Source: Pseudokineococcus lusitanus (lineage in GTDB: Bacteria > Actinomycetota > Actinomycetes > Actinomycetales > Quadrisphaeraceae). Taken from it: a stretch of DNA of 64,000 bases. The notes beneath the pieces were generated by a model. It did not search any database. It was given only the letters and a program-made list of their open reading frames with translations, and had not been told where the DNA came from. Positions 8,038 through 16,645 of this stretch are shown piece by piece (position 1 is the first letter of the stretch; each line of letters begins with the position of its first letter). The stretch is from the NCBI RefSeq assembly GCF_003751265.1, contig NZ_RJKN01000002.1, positions 496,001 to 560,000 of the forward strand. Reading direction: 5' to 3'. The position numbers were made by a program, and so were the translations under genes.

Positions 8038-8264
8038 GCCGGCCGTCCACCCGCCGGGCAGCGGCGTCTCTCGCGCTCACGCTCGCCGTGGGGGGTGGCG
8101 CTACCGCCTGCCTGCGCGAGCGCGTCTGCCTCGAGGGCGAGCGGCAGGTGCGGTCGGTCGAGTTCCCCGAGGAGGGCAGCGCCTGCACCGAGGACGGCGT
8201 GGTGCCCGACGGCTTCGAGACCTTCCCGCCCGGCCAGGAGCCGACGGAGGTCCACGTCGGCTGA
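8034..8264 (+). CDS. small lipoprotein, SCO0607-like
   Basis: This is a 76-residue predicted lipoprotein. It has a basic N-terminus, a hydrophobic stretch (ASLALTLAVGGG) and a lipobox ending at Cys (ATAC), followed by a small domain with two further Cys residues (RVCLEGE and GSACTEDG) and the motif GFETFPPGQEP. The pattern resembles the actinobacterial SCO0607 family of small lipoproteins of unknown role. The ATG overlaps the stop of the DUF2200 gene. The family assignment is by memory of the motif and is moderate. Confidence 0.65.
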   Translation: MSRPSTRRAAASLALTLAVGGGATACLRERVCLEGERQVRSVEFPEEGSACTEDGVVPDGFETFPPGQEPTEVHVG

Positions 8265-8327
8265 CGCCGGTCGGGCCGGACGCGTCGTCTCGCGGCGGAG
8301 GGGTCCGGACGGTCCTACCGTCCTCGG

Positions 8328-9632
8328 ATGACCGGTCTGCGCGGCCTCCTCGGCCTGCTCCTCCTCGTCGGCGTGGCCGTCCTCGTCTCGCGTCACCGGC
8401 GCGGCATCCCCTGGCGCACCGTCGCGGCGGCCCTCGCCGTGCAGGTCGCCATCGCCGTCCTCGTGCTCCGCTTCGGCCCGGGCGCCGCCGCGCTGGCGTG
8501 GCTGTCCGAGCGCTTCGAGACCCTCGTCGACTACGCCCAGCAGGGCACGGCCTTCGTCTTCGGGCCGCTGCTCGAGCTCGGCGCCGAGGAGGGCGGCGCG
8601 GCCTTCGCGCTCACCGTCCTGCCGGTCATCATCTTCTTCGGCGCGCTCATCGGGCTGCTGCTGCACCTGCGGGTGGTCCAGTACGCGACGCACCACGTCG
8701 GCGGCGCCATCGCGAAGGTGCTGCGGGTCAGCGACGTCGAGGCGACGTACGCGTCGACCGTCGTCGTGCTCGGCCAGAGCGAGGCGCCGCTGCTCGCCCA
8801 GCCGTACCTGCACCGGCTGCGGACGAGCCAGGTCTTCACCGTCGCGGTCTGCAGCCTCACCGCCGCGGCCGGCTCGACGCTCGTCGGCTACTCGCTGCTC
8901 GGCGCCCCGCTCGACTACCTCCTCGCAGCCACCGCCATGAACGCCCCCGCCGGGCTGCTCATGGCGAAGATCATGTGGCCGGACACGACCCCGGAGACCG
9001 ACGAGGAGCGCCGGCTGCGGCTCGGCCTCGCCGCGGACGCCGACGTCGTCGACGACCCCGCCGAGGACGACGAGCAGGTCGACGTCCGCCACTACCGCGA
9101 CACCGAGTCCGCAGGTGTCCTCGACGCCCTGGGCCGCGGCGCCCTGGCCGGCGGCCGGATCGCCGTGACCGTCGGCGCGCTGCTCGTCGCCTTCGTCGCG
9201 CTCATCGCGCTGGCCAACGGGGTGCTCGGCACCGTCGGCGGCTGGTTCGGCGCCGACGACCTCACCTTCCAGGGCATCCTCGGGACGCTGCTCGCGCCGC
9301 TGGCCTGGCTCCTCGGCGTCCCGTGGTCCGAGGCCGCGACGGCCGGCTCCTTCATCGGGCAGAAGACGGTGCTCAACGAGTTCGTCGCCTACGCCGCCTT
9401 CGGCCCCCAGGTCGACCAGCTCTCGCCCGCGACGGTCGCCGTCGTGACCTTCGCGCTGGCCGGCTTCGCCAACTTCGCCTCGATCGCCATCACCGTCGGC
9501 GCGCTGTCCAGCCTCTACGCGCCGCTGCGCGCCGTCGTCGCGCGGATGGGGCTGCGCGTGCTGCTCGGGGCGTCGCTGGCCAACCTCGCCAACGCGGCGG
9601 TGGCCGGGGTGGTCATCACGGCCTTCGCCTGA
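8328..9632 (+). CDS. concentrative nucleoside transporter (NupC/CNT family)
   Basis: This is a 434-residue integral membrane protein that would import nucleosides with protons or sodium. Family hallmarks are FGPLLE, the core VVVLGQSEAPLLAQPYL, GSTLVGY and ATAMNAPAGLLMAKIM, and near the C-terminus IGQKTVLNEFVAY followed by FANFASIAITVG. A charged cytoplasmic loop (near residues 225-255) carries most acidic residues. Family length is normal. TACCGT sits 6 bases before the ATG, suggesting a leaderless transcript. It is convergent with the SDR gene ending at 9642, only 9 bases away. Confidence 0.93.
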   Translation: MTGLRGLLGLLLLVGVAVLVSRHRRGIPWRTVAAALAVQVAIAVLVLRFGPGAAALAWLSERFETLVDYAQQGTAFVFGPLLELGAEEGGAAFALTVLPVIIFFGALIGLLLHLRVVQYATHHVGGAIAKVLRVSDVEATYASTVVVLGQSEAPLLAQPYLHRLRTSQVFTVAVCSLTAAAGSTLVGYSLLGAPLDYLLAATAMNAPAGLLMAKIMWPDTTPETDEERRLRLGLAADADVVDDPAEDDEQVDVRHYRDTESAGVLDALGRGALAGGRIAVTVGALLVAFVALIALANGVLGTVGGWFGADDLTFQGILGTLLAPLAWLLGVPWSEAATAGSFIGQKTVLNEFVAYAAFGPQVDQLSPATVAVVTFALAGFANFASIAITVGALSSLYAPLRAVVARMGLRVLLGASLANLANAAVAGVVITAFA

Positions 9633-9641
9633 GCCAGCCCG

Positions 9642-10424
9642 TCACGAGCGCGTCGCGCCGATCCCCCCGTCGACCGACAGCACCGTGCCGTGGACCATCG
9701 CCGCGTCGTCGGACGCGAGGAAGACGGCGCCGCGGGCGACGTCCTCCGGCCGCACGACGACGCCGGCCGGCGTCCCCGCCGTCATGGCGTCGAGCACCGG
9801 GCGGAACGCCTCGTTGCCCGGCGTCAGCGTCACCCCCGGCGCCAGGGTGTTGACGCGCACGCCGCGAGGTCCGTACTCGGCGGCCCACGAGCGGGTCAGC
9901 TGCTCCGCCGCCGCCTTCGAGGCCGAGTAGAGCGCGCTGCCCGCGGTGCCGGTGCGCGCCATCCACGAGCCGACGGTGACGACGACGCCGCCGCCCCGCT
10001 CCGCCATCGCCGGCACCAGCGCGGCCACGAGCACGTGCGGCGCCCGGACGTTGACGGCGAGCATGCGGTCGAGGTCGTCGTCGGCGAGGTCCTCGGTCGG
10101 CCCGACGGGGTAGACGCCGGCGTTGTTGACGAGGACGTCGACGCGGCCGCCGAGGGCGTCGGTCGCCGCGGCGGCGAAGGCCCGCAGCTCCTCCGGGCTG
10201 CCGGCGAGGTCGACGGCGAGCAGGTCGGCCCGACCGCCCGCGGCGCGGACGTCCTCGACGACGGCGCGCCCGCGCCCGGCGTCGCGGCCGCTGACGAGGA
10301 CGTGGGCGCCCTCGGCGGCCAGGGCGGCGGCGACGGCGGCGCCGATGCCGCTCGTCGAGCCGGTGACGAGGGCGGTGCGGCCGTCGAGACGGCCTGCAGC
10401 GGTGGTGGTCGTGGTGGAGGTCAT
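9642..10424 (-). CDS. short-chain dehydrogenase/reductase
   Basis: This 260-residue classical SDR has TGSTSGIG for NAD(P) binding, VNNAG near residue 100, an active-site Ser in VTVGSWMA and YSASK as the catalytic Tyr/Lys. The ATG at 10424 leaves a short Thr-rich leader before the Rossmann motif. It is divergent from an XRE/MmyB regulator at 10526, the third SDR/regulator pair in the window. Three hexamer half-sites between the two genes are probably the operator. The substrate is unknown. Confidence 0.88.
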   Translation of the reverse strand: MTSTTTTTAAGRLDGRTALVTGSTSGIGAAVAAALAAEGAHVLVSGRDAGRGRAVVEDVRAAGGRADLLAVDLAGSPEELRAFAAAATDALGGRVDVLVNNAGVYPVGPTEDLADDDLDRMLAVNVRAPHVLVAALVPAMAERGGGVVVTVGSWMARTGTAGSALYSASKAAAEQLTRSWAAEYGPRGVRVNTLAPGVTLTPGNEAFRPVLDAMTAGTPAGVVVRPEDVARGAVFLASDDAAMVHGTVLSVDGGIGATRS

Positions 10425-10455
10425 GGGTCCATCCCGCCGGAGGACGGCGGTGCGC

Positions 10456-10492
10456 ACCAGGTCCGGTCGTGCCTGGTCACGGCAGGACCAGG
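10456..10492. promoter_or_regulatory. three-half-site operator between SDR and XRE genes
   Basis: The hexamers ACCAGG (10456-10461), CCTGGT (10472-10477) and ACCAGG (10487-10492) are spaced 16 and 15 bases apart in alternating orientation. The last two form a 7-base inverted repeat, CCTGGTC-N7-GACCAGG. They lie upstream of the TACCCT box (10514-10519) of the XRE gene. Confidence 0.6.
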
Positions 10493-10525
10493 CGCGCGGG
10501 TCACCGACGCTCGTACCCTCGCCGG

Positions 10526-11386
10526 GTGCCCCGCACGCGCGCCGAGCTCGGCGCCTTCCTCCGCTCCCGCCGCGACGCCCTCACCCCCGACCGGGCCGGC
10601 GTCCCCGCCGTCCCCGGGCTGCGGCGCGTGCCCGGGCTCCGCAAGGAGGAGCTGGCCGCCCGGGCCGGCGTGAGCCCCGACTATTACAGCCGGCTCGAGC
10701 AGGGCCGCCAGGCCGTCGTCTCGCCCCAGGTCCTCGACGCACTGGCCGGCGCGCTGCGCCTGGACGCCGTCGAGCGCGCGCACCTCCACGACCTCGCCGC
10801 CGGACGACGTCGCGACGACGCCCCCGCCCCGCGCCCGGCGCCCGACCCCGGGCTGCTGCGGATGATGGCCGGCCTCGACCACCTGCCCGTCCTCGTCCTC
10901 GGCCCGCGCGGGGAGGTGCTGGCGCGCAACGCCCTCGCCGTCGCCGTGCTCGGCGCGCCGCTCGAGCCCGGGACGTCGCTGGCGCGCTACCTCTTCGAGT
11001 ATCCGGCCGCCCGCGAGCGCCTCGTCGAGTGGACGGAGTACGCGCAGGCGTCCGTCGCCTCGCTGCGCCGGGAGACGGCCCGGCGCCCGCAGGACCGACG
11101 CCTCGCCCGCCTCGTCGCCTCGCTGAGGGCCGCCGACGAGGACTTCTCGCGCTGGTGGGAGGACCACGCCGTGCAGGACTACGTCTCGTCGCGGAAGACG
11201 TTCGAGCACCCCGTCGTCGGGCGGCTCGTCTTCGACGTCGAGTTCCTGCGCCCGGCCACCGACCCCGAGCAGCAGCTCGCCACGTACACCGCGGAGCCGG
11301 GGTCGCGGACGGCGCGGGCGCTGCCGCTGCTCGCCGCCGGGCCCGCCGCCCCGGTGGCCCTCACCGACGGCGTCGCCCTCGGCTGA
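10526..11386 (+). CDS. XRE-family regulator with MmyB-like ligand-binding domain
   Basis: This is a 286-residue homologue of the regulator at 4528-5544. The HTH reads PGLRKEELAARAGVSPDYYS then RLEQGRQ. The MmyB/PAS-like domain carries DHLPVLVLGPRGEVLARN and ends with the conserved SSRKTFEHPVVG. The GTG at 10526 is supported by a TACCCT box 6 bases upstream (leaderless type). It is divergent from the SDR gene ending at 9642 and probably represses it through the half-sites at 10456-10492. Confidence 0.9.
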   Translation: MPRTRAELGAFLRSRRDALTPDRAGVPAVPGLRRVPGLRKEELAARAGVSPDYYSRLEQGRQAVVSPQVLDALAGALRLDAVERAHLHDLAAGRRRDDAPAPRPAPDPGLLRMMAGLDHLPVLVLGPRGEVLARNALAVAVLGAPLEPGTSLARYLFEYPAARERLVEWTEYAQASVASLRRETARRPQDRRLARLVASLRAADEDFSRWWEDHAVQDYVSSRKTFEHPVVGRLVFDVEFLRPATDPEQQLATYTAEPGSRTARALPLLAAGPAAPVALTDGVALG

Positions 11387-11446
11387 CGACGACCGGCCGA
11401 CGCCGCTCGGCGCGACGGGAGCCCGCCGAGGTGGTGGCCTGGTCCC

Positions 11447-12367
11447 ATGCGCATCTTCTTCACCGGCGGCAGCGGCAAGGCCGGACACCACGTGGCGCCC
11501 TTCCTGGCGTCGCAGGGCCACCAGGTCACCAACGCCGACCTCACCCCGCTCGGCCACCCCGACGTCACCGACCTCCGGGTCGACCTCACCGACGCCGGGC
11601 AGGTGTACTCCGCGATGGCGGGCATGCCCACGATGGCGGACCTCGACGCGCCCGAGCCCGTCCAGGGGGGCCGAGGCTCCGCCTACGACGCCGTCGTCCA
11701 CTTCGCCGCCGTGCCGGCCATCGGCATCGCGCCCGACGCGACGACCTTCGAGACCAACATCCTGGCGCACTACCACGTGCTCGAGGCCGCGACCCGGCTC
11801 GGCATCCGCAAGGTGGTCTTCGCGTCGTCGGAGACGACCTACGGCATCTGCTTCGCCCAGGGCGAGCGCAAGCCCCTGTACGTGCCCGTCGACGAGGAGC
11901 ACCCGGTCGTCCCGGAGGACTCCTACGCGATGTCCAAGGTGGCCGGCGAGGTCGTCGCACGGTCGTTCCACGCCCGCACCGGTGCGGACGTCTACGGGCT
12001 GCGGATCAACAACGTCATGGAGCCGCACGAGTACGCCGAGAAGTTTCCGGCCTTCCTCGAGGACCCGTCGCTGCGGCGGCGCAACGTCTTCTCCTACATC
12101 GACACCCGTGACCTGGGGCAGATGACCCTGCGGTGCCTGGAGACCGACGGGCTCGGCTTCGAGGTCTTCAACGTCGCCAACGCCGACATGTCGGTGGCCG
12201 CGACGACGCAGGAGGTCGTCGAGCGCTTCTACGGGGGCGTCGAGGTCCGCAAGGAGATGGGCCGGGACGAGACCTTCTACTCGATCGACAAGGCCCGCCG
12301 GCTGCTCGGCTACGAGCCGCAGCACTCGTGGCGGGACGTGCTCGCGGACCCGCGCCGCGAGGGCTGA
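11447..12367 (+). CDS. NAD-dependent epimerase/dehydratase
   Basis: This 306-residue extended-SDR enzyme has TGGSGKAGHH as the nucleotide-binding loop, DAVVHFAAVPA in the middle, the SSETTYG strand and YAMSKVAGEVV as the catalytic Tyr/Lys. The family acts on sugar nucleotides or sugar acids; the specific substrate cannot be read. It follows the XRE regulator by 60 bases and may be co-transcribed. A strong hairpin at 12372-12414 closes the gene. Confidence 0.86.
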   Translation: MRIFFTGGSGKAGHHVAPFLASQGHQVTNADLTPLGHPDVTDLRVDLTDAGQVYSAMAGMPTMADLDAPEPVQGGRGSAYDAVVHFAAVPAIGIAPDATTFETNILAHYHVLEAATRLGIRKVVFASSETTYGICFAQGERKPLYVPVDEEHPVVPEDSYAMSKVAGEVVARSFHARTGADVYGLRINNVMEPHEYAEKFPAFLEDPSLRRRNVFSYIDTRDLGQMTLRCLETDGLGFEVFNVANADMSVAATTQEVVERFYGGVEVRKEMGRDETFYSIDKARRLLGYEPQHSWRDVLADPRREG

Positions 12368-12371
12368 GCGC

Positions 12372-12414
12372 GGCGGCGGCCCCTCGTCCTGCACCGCGGC
12401 GAGGGGCCGCCGCC
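12372..12414. terminator. bidirectional hairpin terminator
   Basis: A perfect 15-base stem with a 13-base loop lies between the convergent epimerase and Fpg/Nei genes. There is no U-tract, as is common in high-GC genomes. Confidence 0.75.
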
Positions 12415-12421
12415 CAGCGCG

Positions 12422-13246
12422 TCAGCGCGGCCGCTGCTGCTCGGCCGTGCACCACCACGTCGTCCGGCCGCCGACCTGACCGGTCGCCATGTCGGCGCCG
12501 CACCGCGGGCAGTGCCCGCCCTTGTGCCGGGAGCCGATGACCTCGCCGGTGTGGACGCCGCCGTGGCGGATGGCCGCCCGGGTCGCCGTCCGGAGAGTCT
12601 TGTGGAGGGCGGTCAGCTCGTCCGCCGTGAGCTCCCCGGCGGGGCGGTGCGGGTCTTCCCGCGCCTGCCACAGGATCTCGTCGGCGAGGAGGTTGCCGAC
12701 GCCGGCCAGCGTCGACTGGTCGAGCAGCCGCGCCTTGAGCGGCGCCGTCCCGCGGCCGACGCGCTCGCGGAACTCCTTCACGCCGATCTCCCCGGCGTCC
12801 GGCCCGACGTCGCCGAGGTCCGGGTCGAGGCGCACCCGCCCCAGCCGCCGCTTGTCGAAGAGCCGGAGGCTGCCGCCGTCCTCGAAGGCGAGCGTGAAGC
12901 GGTACCACTCGGGCTTGGCCACCGACTCGTCCGTGCCGTCGACACCGCGGACGGGGTCCCCGCCGTGGACGGTGCCGCCGTCGTTGGTCCTGACGATGAT
13001 GCGGCCGCTCATGCCGAGGTGGAGGCCCAGGCGGCGGTCGCCGTCGCCGCTGAGGTCGCACCACATCGTCTTGCCCCGCCGGTGCGCGGCGGTCAGCCGG
13101 CGCCCGACGAGCACCTCGCGGATCTCGCCCGGCAGGTGCGGGCGGCAGACCCAGTCGTCGGCGTCGTCGACGTCGGCGATGGTCCGCCCGAGCCCCGCCT
13201 CCTCGATGGTGGATCGGGCGAGCTCGACCTCGGGCAGCTCCGGCAC
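12422..13246 (-). CDS. Fpg/Nei family DNA glycosylase
   Basis: This 274-residue base-excision-repair enzyme removes oxidised bases. The N-terminus is the invariant MPELPEVE, giving the catalytic Pro and Glu after Met removal. RRGKTMW supplies the conserved Lys near residue 59, and GLHLGMSGRI is the family motif. The C-terminal zinc finger has CPRC and then WWCTAEQQ, so the fourth Cys of the usual C-X2-C pair is replaced (C-T-A-E). The finger may bind zinc through three Cys and another residue, or be altered. Whether it is Fpg- or Nei-like is not settled by sequence alone. Confidence 0.9.
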   Translation of the reverse strand: MPELPEVELARSTIEEAGLGRTIADVDDADDWVCRPHLPGEIREVLVGRRLTAAHRRGKTMWCDLSGDGDRRLGLHLGMSGRIIVRTNDGGTVHGGDPVRGVDGTDESVAKPEWYRFTLAFEDGGSLRLFDKRRLGRVRLDPDLGDVGPDAGEIGVKEFRERVGRGTAPLKARLLDQSTLAGVGNLLADEILWQAREDPHRPAGELTADELTALHKTLRTATRAAIRHGGVHTGEVIGSRHKGGHCPRCGADMATGQVGGRTTWWCTAEQQRPR

Positions 13247-13369
13247 CGGCCCAGGCTAGGTCGGGGCCGCCGGGGCGGCCCGCCGTCGCGAGGGCGGACT
13301 CGTTGACGCAGACCGGGCACCGGCCAAGGATGTGGACAACTCAGACGACGAAGTCGAGAGGACCCACCT

Positions 13370-15238
13370 GTGTCATCCCACCCGCGCCGCCTGCTCACCG
13401 GGCTCGGGGGCGCCTTGCTCGCCCTCGCCCTCCTGGGCGCCACCCCCACCACCGCCGCACCGTCGGCCTCCGCCGCCGACGCGCGCTCGTCCCTGACCGC
13501 GTCCCGCACCGTCCAGCCGGTGGTCGACGCCAACTTCGCCGACCCCGACCTCCTGCTCGTCGACGGCGTCTACCACGCCTACGCGACGAACTCCGGGGGC
13601 CAGAACGTCCAGCACCGCACGTCGCGGAACCTCCGCACGTGGACCGAGCAGCCGGACGTCGCGCCGGTGCTCGGCGACTGGGTGGGCGAGTGCAGCTTCG
13701 CCCCCGGCGGTGCGACCGACCGGTGCGTCTGGGCGCCCGAGGTCGCCGCCGTGGACGGCGGCTACGCGCTCTACTACACGGCCCGCGACGAGCAGTCCCA
13801 GCGCCAGTGCATCGGGGTGTCGACGTCGACGTCGCCCGGCGGCCCCTTCGTGCCCGTCGGCGACGACCCGCTCGTCTGCCCGACGGCGCAGACCCCGCCG
13901 GACCTCGGCGGCGCGATCGACGCCGGGACCTTCGTCGAGGACGGGCAGCTCTGGCTGCTGTGGAAGGCCGACGGCAACTGCTGCAGCAAGCCGGCGACGC
14001 TCTTCGTCCAGCCGATGTCGCCCGACGGGACCACGTTCACCGGCCCGGCCACCGAGCTGATCGACAACGACCTGCCGTGGGAGGGCGCGGTCGTCGAGGC
14101 GCCGACGCTGGCGAAGCACGACGGCACCTACTACCTCTTCTACTCCGCCAACGACTTCGCGGGCGGCAACTACCGGACGTCCTACGCGACGGCGACGAGC
14201 ATCACCGGCCCGTACACGAAGGCCGGCACCGAGCTGATGACCTCGGAGATGTTCGCGGGCGACGTCCGCGGCTCCGGCGGCCAGGACGTCATCACGACGC
14301 GCGACGGCGGCACGGCGATCGTCTTCCACGGGTGGGACCCGGCCTTCAGCTACCGCGGCATGTACGCGAGCCCGCTGGAGTGGGAGGACGGCGTCCCGGT
14401 CGTCACCGCCGCGGCCGACCGCTACGAGCTCGAGGACGGCACCGTCACGAACGCCCGCGTCGTCGGCGACGCCAGCGCCTCGGGCGGCGAGAAGGTCGGC
14501 GGGCTCGACTTCGCGGACAGCTCCGTGACCGTGCGGGTGCACAGCGACACGGCCGCCCGCGCCACCCTCGGCATCCGGTACGCCAACGGGTCCACCGACG
14601 GCGACCGGCGCGTGCTCGCCACCGACACGCTGACGGTCAACGGCCGGGACGCCGGCACGGTGACGTTCCGGCACACCGGCTGGGGCAACTGGCAGCGCGC
14701 CGAGGCCCGGGTGAAGCTCCAGGCCGGCTGGAACACGGTGACGCTGACGAAGGCCACGTACTTCGCCGAGCTGGACGCCCTCTACGTCGACGACCGGCGC
14801 CTCGAGCCGGCCGTCCCCGTCTACCCGGAGAGCCCCGCCGCGGCGACGCGCTACGAGGCCGAGGCCGGCGTCGTCACCAACGCCCGCGTCGTCGGGGACG
14901 CCGGCGCCTCCGCCGGGGCCAAGGTCGGCGGCCTCGACTTCGCCGACAGCTCGGTCGCGGTGCAGATCTACGCCGAGCGAGCGGGCCGGGCGACCCTCGG
15001 CATCCGCTTCGCCAACGGCTCGGAGCGCGGCGGGTACTCGCTGGAGGCCACGCACCGGATCAGCGTCGGCGGCGCCGACGCCGGCCTCGTCACCTACCCC
15101 CACACCCGGTGGGGCAACTGGCAGACCATCGAGCACGACGTGACGCTCGCGCAGGGCTGGAACACCGTGACGCTCACCCGCGTCAGCTGGTTCGCGGAGA
15201 TCGACGCCGTCGACGTCCTCGCGCCGCGGGGCCGCTGA
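13370..15238 (+). CDS. secreted glycoside hydrolase family 43 enzyme with two CBM6/35-like modules
   Basis: This is a 622-residue secreted enzyme, probably an arabinan- or xylan-active glycosidase. A signal peptide of about 35 residues ends in AAPSASA. The five-blade GH43 domain (about 50-345) shows FADPDLLLVDGVYHAY (catalytic base Asp near 58), WAPEVAAVDGGY, AIDAGTFVEDG and EAPTLAKHDGTYYLFY (catalytic Glu). Two similar modules follow, each starting RYE(L/A)E and containing TNARVVGDA, KVGGLDFADSSV, WGNWQ and WNTVTLT, typical of CBM6/CBM35 jelly-rolls. The modules are close to each other in sequence, implying a recent duplication. The GTG start follows a GAGAGG site. Confidence 0.87.
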   Translation: MSSHPRRLLTGLGGALLALALLGATPTTAAPSASAADARSSLTASRTVQPVVDANFADPDLLLVDGVYHAYATNSGGQNVQHRTSRNLRTWTEQPDVAPVLGDWVGECSFAPGGATDRCVWAPEVAAVDGGYALYYTARDEQSQRQCIGVSTSTSPGGPFVPVGDDPLVCPTAQTPPDLGGAIDAGTFVEDGQLWLLWKADGNCCSKPATLFVQPMSPDGTTFTGPATELIDNDLPWEGAVVEAPTLAKHDGTYYLFYSANDFAGGNYRTSYATATSITGPYTKAGTELMTSEMFAGDVRGSGGQDVITTRDGGTAIVFHGWDPAFSYRGMYASPLEWEDGVPVVTAAADRYELEDGTVTNARVVGDASASGGEKVGGLDFADSSVTVRVHSDTAARATLGIRYANGSTDGDRRVLATDTLTVNGRDAGTVTFRHTGWGNWQRAEARVKLQAGWNTVTLTKATYFAELDALYVDDRRLEPAVPVYPESPAAATRYEAEAGVVTNARVVGDAGASAGAKVGGLDFADSSVAVQIYAERAGRATLGIRFANGSERGGYSLEATHRISVGGADAGLVTYPHTRWGNWQTIEHDVTLAQGWNTVTLTRVSWFAEIDAVDVLAPRGR

Positions 15239-15243
15239 CCGCC

Positions 15244-15293
15244 GAGGTGGCAGTCCCTCGTCGTGCTCTTGCGCGACGAGGGGCTGCCACCTC
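15244..15293. terminator. hairpin terminator after GH43 gene
   Basis: A 20-base stem with one G-U-type mismatch and a 10-base loop begins 6 bases after the GH43 stop. The same CCCTCGTCG core recurs in hairpins at 22511 and 57995, so it is a common terminator form in this genome. Confidence 0.78.
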
Positions 15294-15363
15294 CTGGGCC
15301 CCGGCGGGGTCGCTGACGCCGGCAGCGCGCGCGACGCCGGGCCCGGTGGGGTAGAGACGCAGG

Positions 15364-16125
15364 GTGCGTCCTCACCCCACCGACGACCGGTCCGGCACAC
15401 CTGCGGACACGGCGGGCGTCGCCCGCTTCGGCGCCCGCGCGCTGCTGAGCGTCGCCACGCTCGCCCTCGGAGCCGCGGCCTTCCTGCTCCTGTGGCTGCT
15501 GGTCCGACGCTCGTGGGCGCCGCTGCAGGAGCTGGACGACGGCGTCGCCGAGGACCTCAACGCCCTCGTCAGCGGGTCGCCGGCCGCCGTCGCGGTGCTG
15601 CGGGCGATCACCACCCTCGGCAACACGTCGACCCTCGTCGTGGTGTTCGTCGTGCTCACGGTGGTCCTCCTCGTCCGCGGGCAGCGGCGTCTCGCCGTCT
15701 TCACCGCGGCCACCGGCCTCGGCGTCGCCGTCCTCGTACCGCTCACGAAGGCGCTCGTCGACCGGGCTCGACCAGCCCTCGACGCCCCCGTGGTGCCGCT
15801 GCCCTCCAGCGCCAGCTTCCCCAGCGGGCACTCCCTGGGCTCGCTCGTCGCGGTGACGGTCGTGGCCCTCGTCGTCCTGCCCTCCGTGCGACGTCGCGCG
15901 CGGCCCTGGGTCGTCGCGCTCGCCGTGCTCGTCGTCCTGGCCGTCGGGGTGAGCCGCCTGGCGCTCGGTGTCCACTTCGTCAGCGACGTGCTCGCGGGCT
16001 GGGCGCTGGGAGCGGTGTGGGTCACCCTGACCGCCGCGGCGTTCCGCGGCTGGCAGCACCGGAGCGGAACCATGTCGCGCGAGCCGCTCGACCCGCTGGA
16101 CGCGGCACCGGAGCAAGCCCCCTAG
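15364..16125 (+). CDS. PAP2 family phosphatase, membrane
   Basis: This 253-residue membrane protein has the three-part acid phosphatase signature: KALVDRARP, PSGHS and SRLALGVHFVSDVLAG. Such enzymes dephosphorylate lipid phosphates such as phosphatidate or undecaprenyl pyrophosphate. Four or more hydrophobic segments surround the motifs. The GTG at 15364 follows a TAGAGA box and gives a normal length. It is convergent with the truncated dehydrogenase gene at 16148. Confidence 0.9.
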   Translation: MRPHPTDDRSGTPADTAGVARFGARALLSVATLALGAAAFLLLWLLVRRSWAPLQELDDGVAEDLNALVSGSPAAVAVLRAITTLGNTSTLVVVFVVLTVVLLVRGQRRLAVFTAATGLGVAVLVPLTKALVDRARPALDAPVVPLPSSASFPSGHSLGSLVAVTVVALVVLPSVRRRARPWVVALAVLVVLAVGVSRLALGVHFVSDVLAGWALGAVWVTLTAAAFRGWQHRSGTMSREPLDPLDAAPEQAP

Positions 16126-16147
16126 CGCCACGGCGGATGCTCCCGCC

Positions 16148-16645
16148 TCACCCCGGCAGGACGACGACCTTGCCGGCGATCCGCCCCGCGGCGCCCTCGG
16201 CGTGGAGCGCGGCTAGCTCGTCGAGCGGGATGCGGCGCGTGACCTCGACGGTGAGCTCGCCGGCGTCGACGAGGCGGACGAGCTCGGCGAGGCGGTCGCG
16301 GTCGGGCAGGACGAAGACGGTGGCCGCGGTGACGCCGCGGGCGGCGTCGTCGGGGGTGGCCATGAACGCCGTCGTGCTGACGACCTTCCCGCCGTTGCGG
16401 ACGAGCGCCACCAGCTCGGCGAAGCGCTCGGGCTCGACGGGCGCGAGGTTGAGCAGGACGTCGACGGGCTCGGCGACGGCCTCGAGGAGGTCCGCCGTGG
16501 TGCGGTCGACGACCTCGTCCGCGCCCGCCGCGAGTACGGCGTCCCGGCTGCGAGGGCTGACCGTCGCGACGACGTGGACGCCGACCCGCTTCGCCAGCGC
16601 CACGGCGTACTTGCCGACGACGCGCAAGGCGCCGTCGACGCGCAA
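16148..16645 (-). pseudogene. C-terminal fragment of zinc-type alcohol dehydrogenase/quinone reductase
   Basis: Only the C-terminal half of a medium-chain dehydrogenase is present: KYAVALAKRVGVHVVATVSP begins where the Rossmann nucleotide-binding domain should be under way, and GADEVVD, DVLLNLAPVEP and GRIAGKVVVLPG follow in the normal order. The GroES-like catalytic half is absent. The junction coincides with an 18-base tandem repeat at 16623-16669, which encodes VDGALR copies. The upstream sequence leads into the T5orf172 gene. This looks like a gene cut by an insertion or deletion; no intact 5' half was found on the far side of the T5orf172 gene. Confidence 0.75.

Noticed and set aside
7668-9092. 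A 474-codon open frame on the minus strand opposite the DUF2200, lipoprotein and nucleoside transporter genes
   Set aside because: The plus-strand frames have clear family motifs; this one is a GC-driven shadow.
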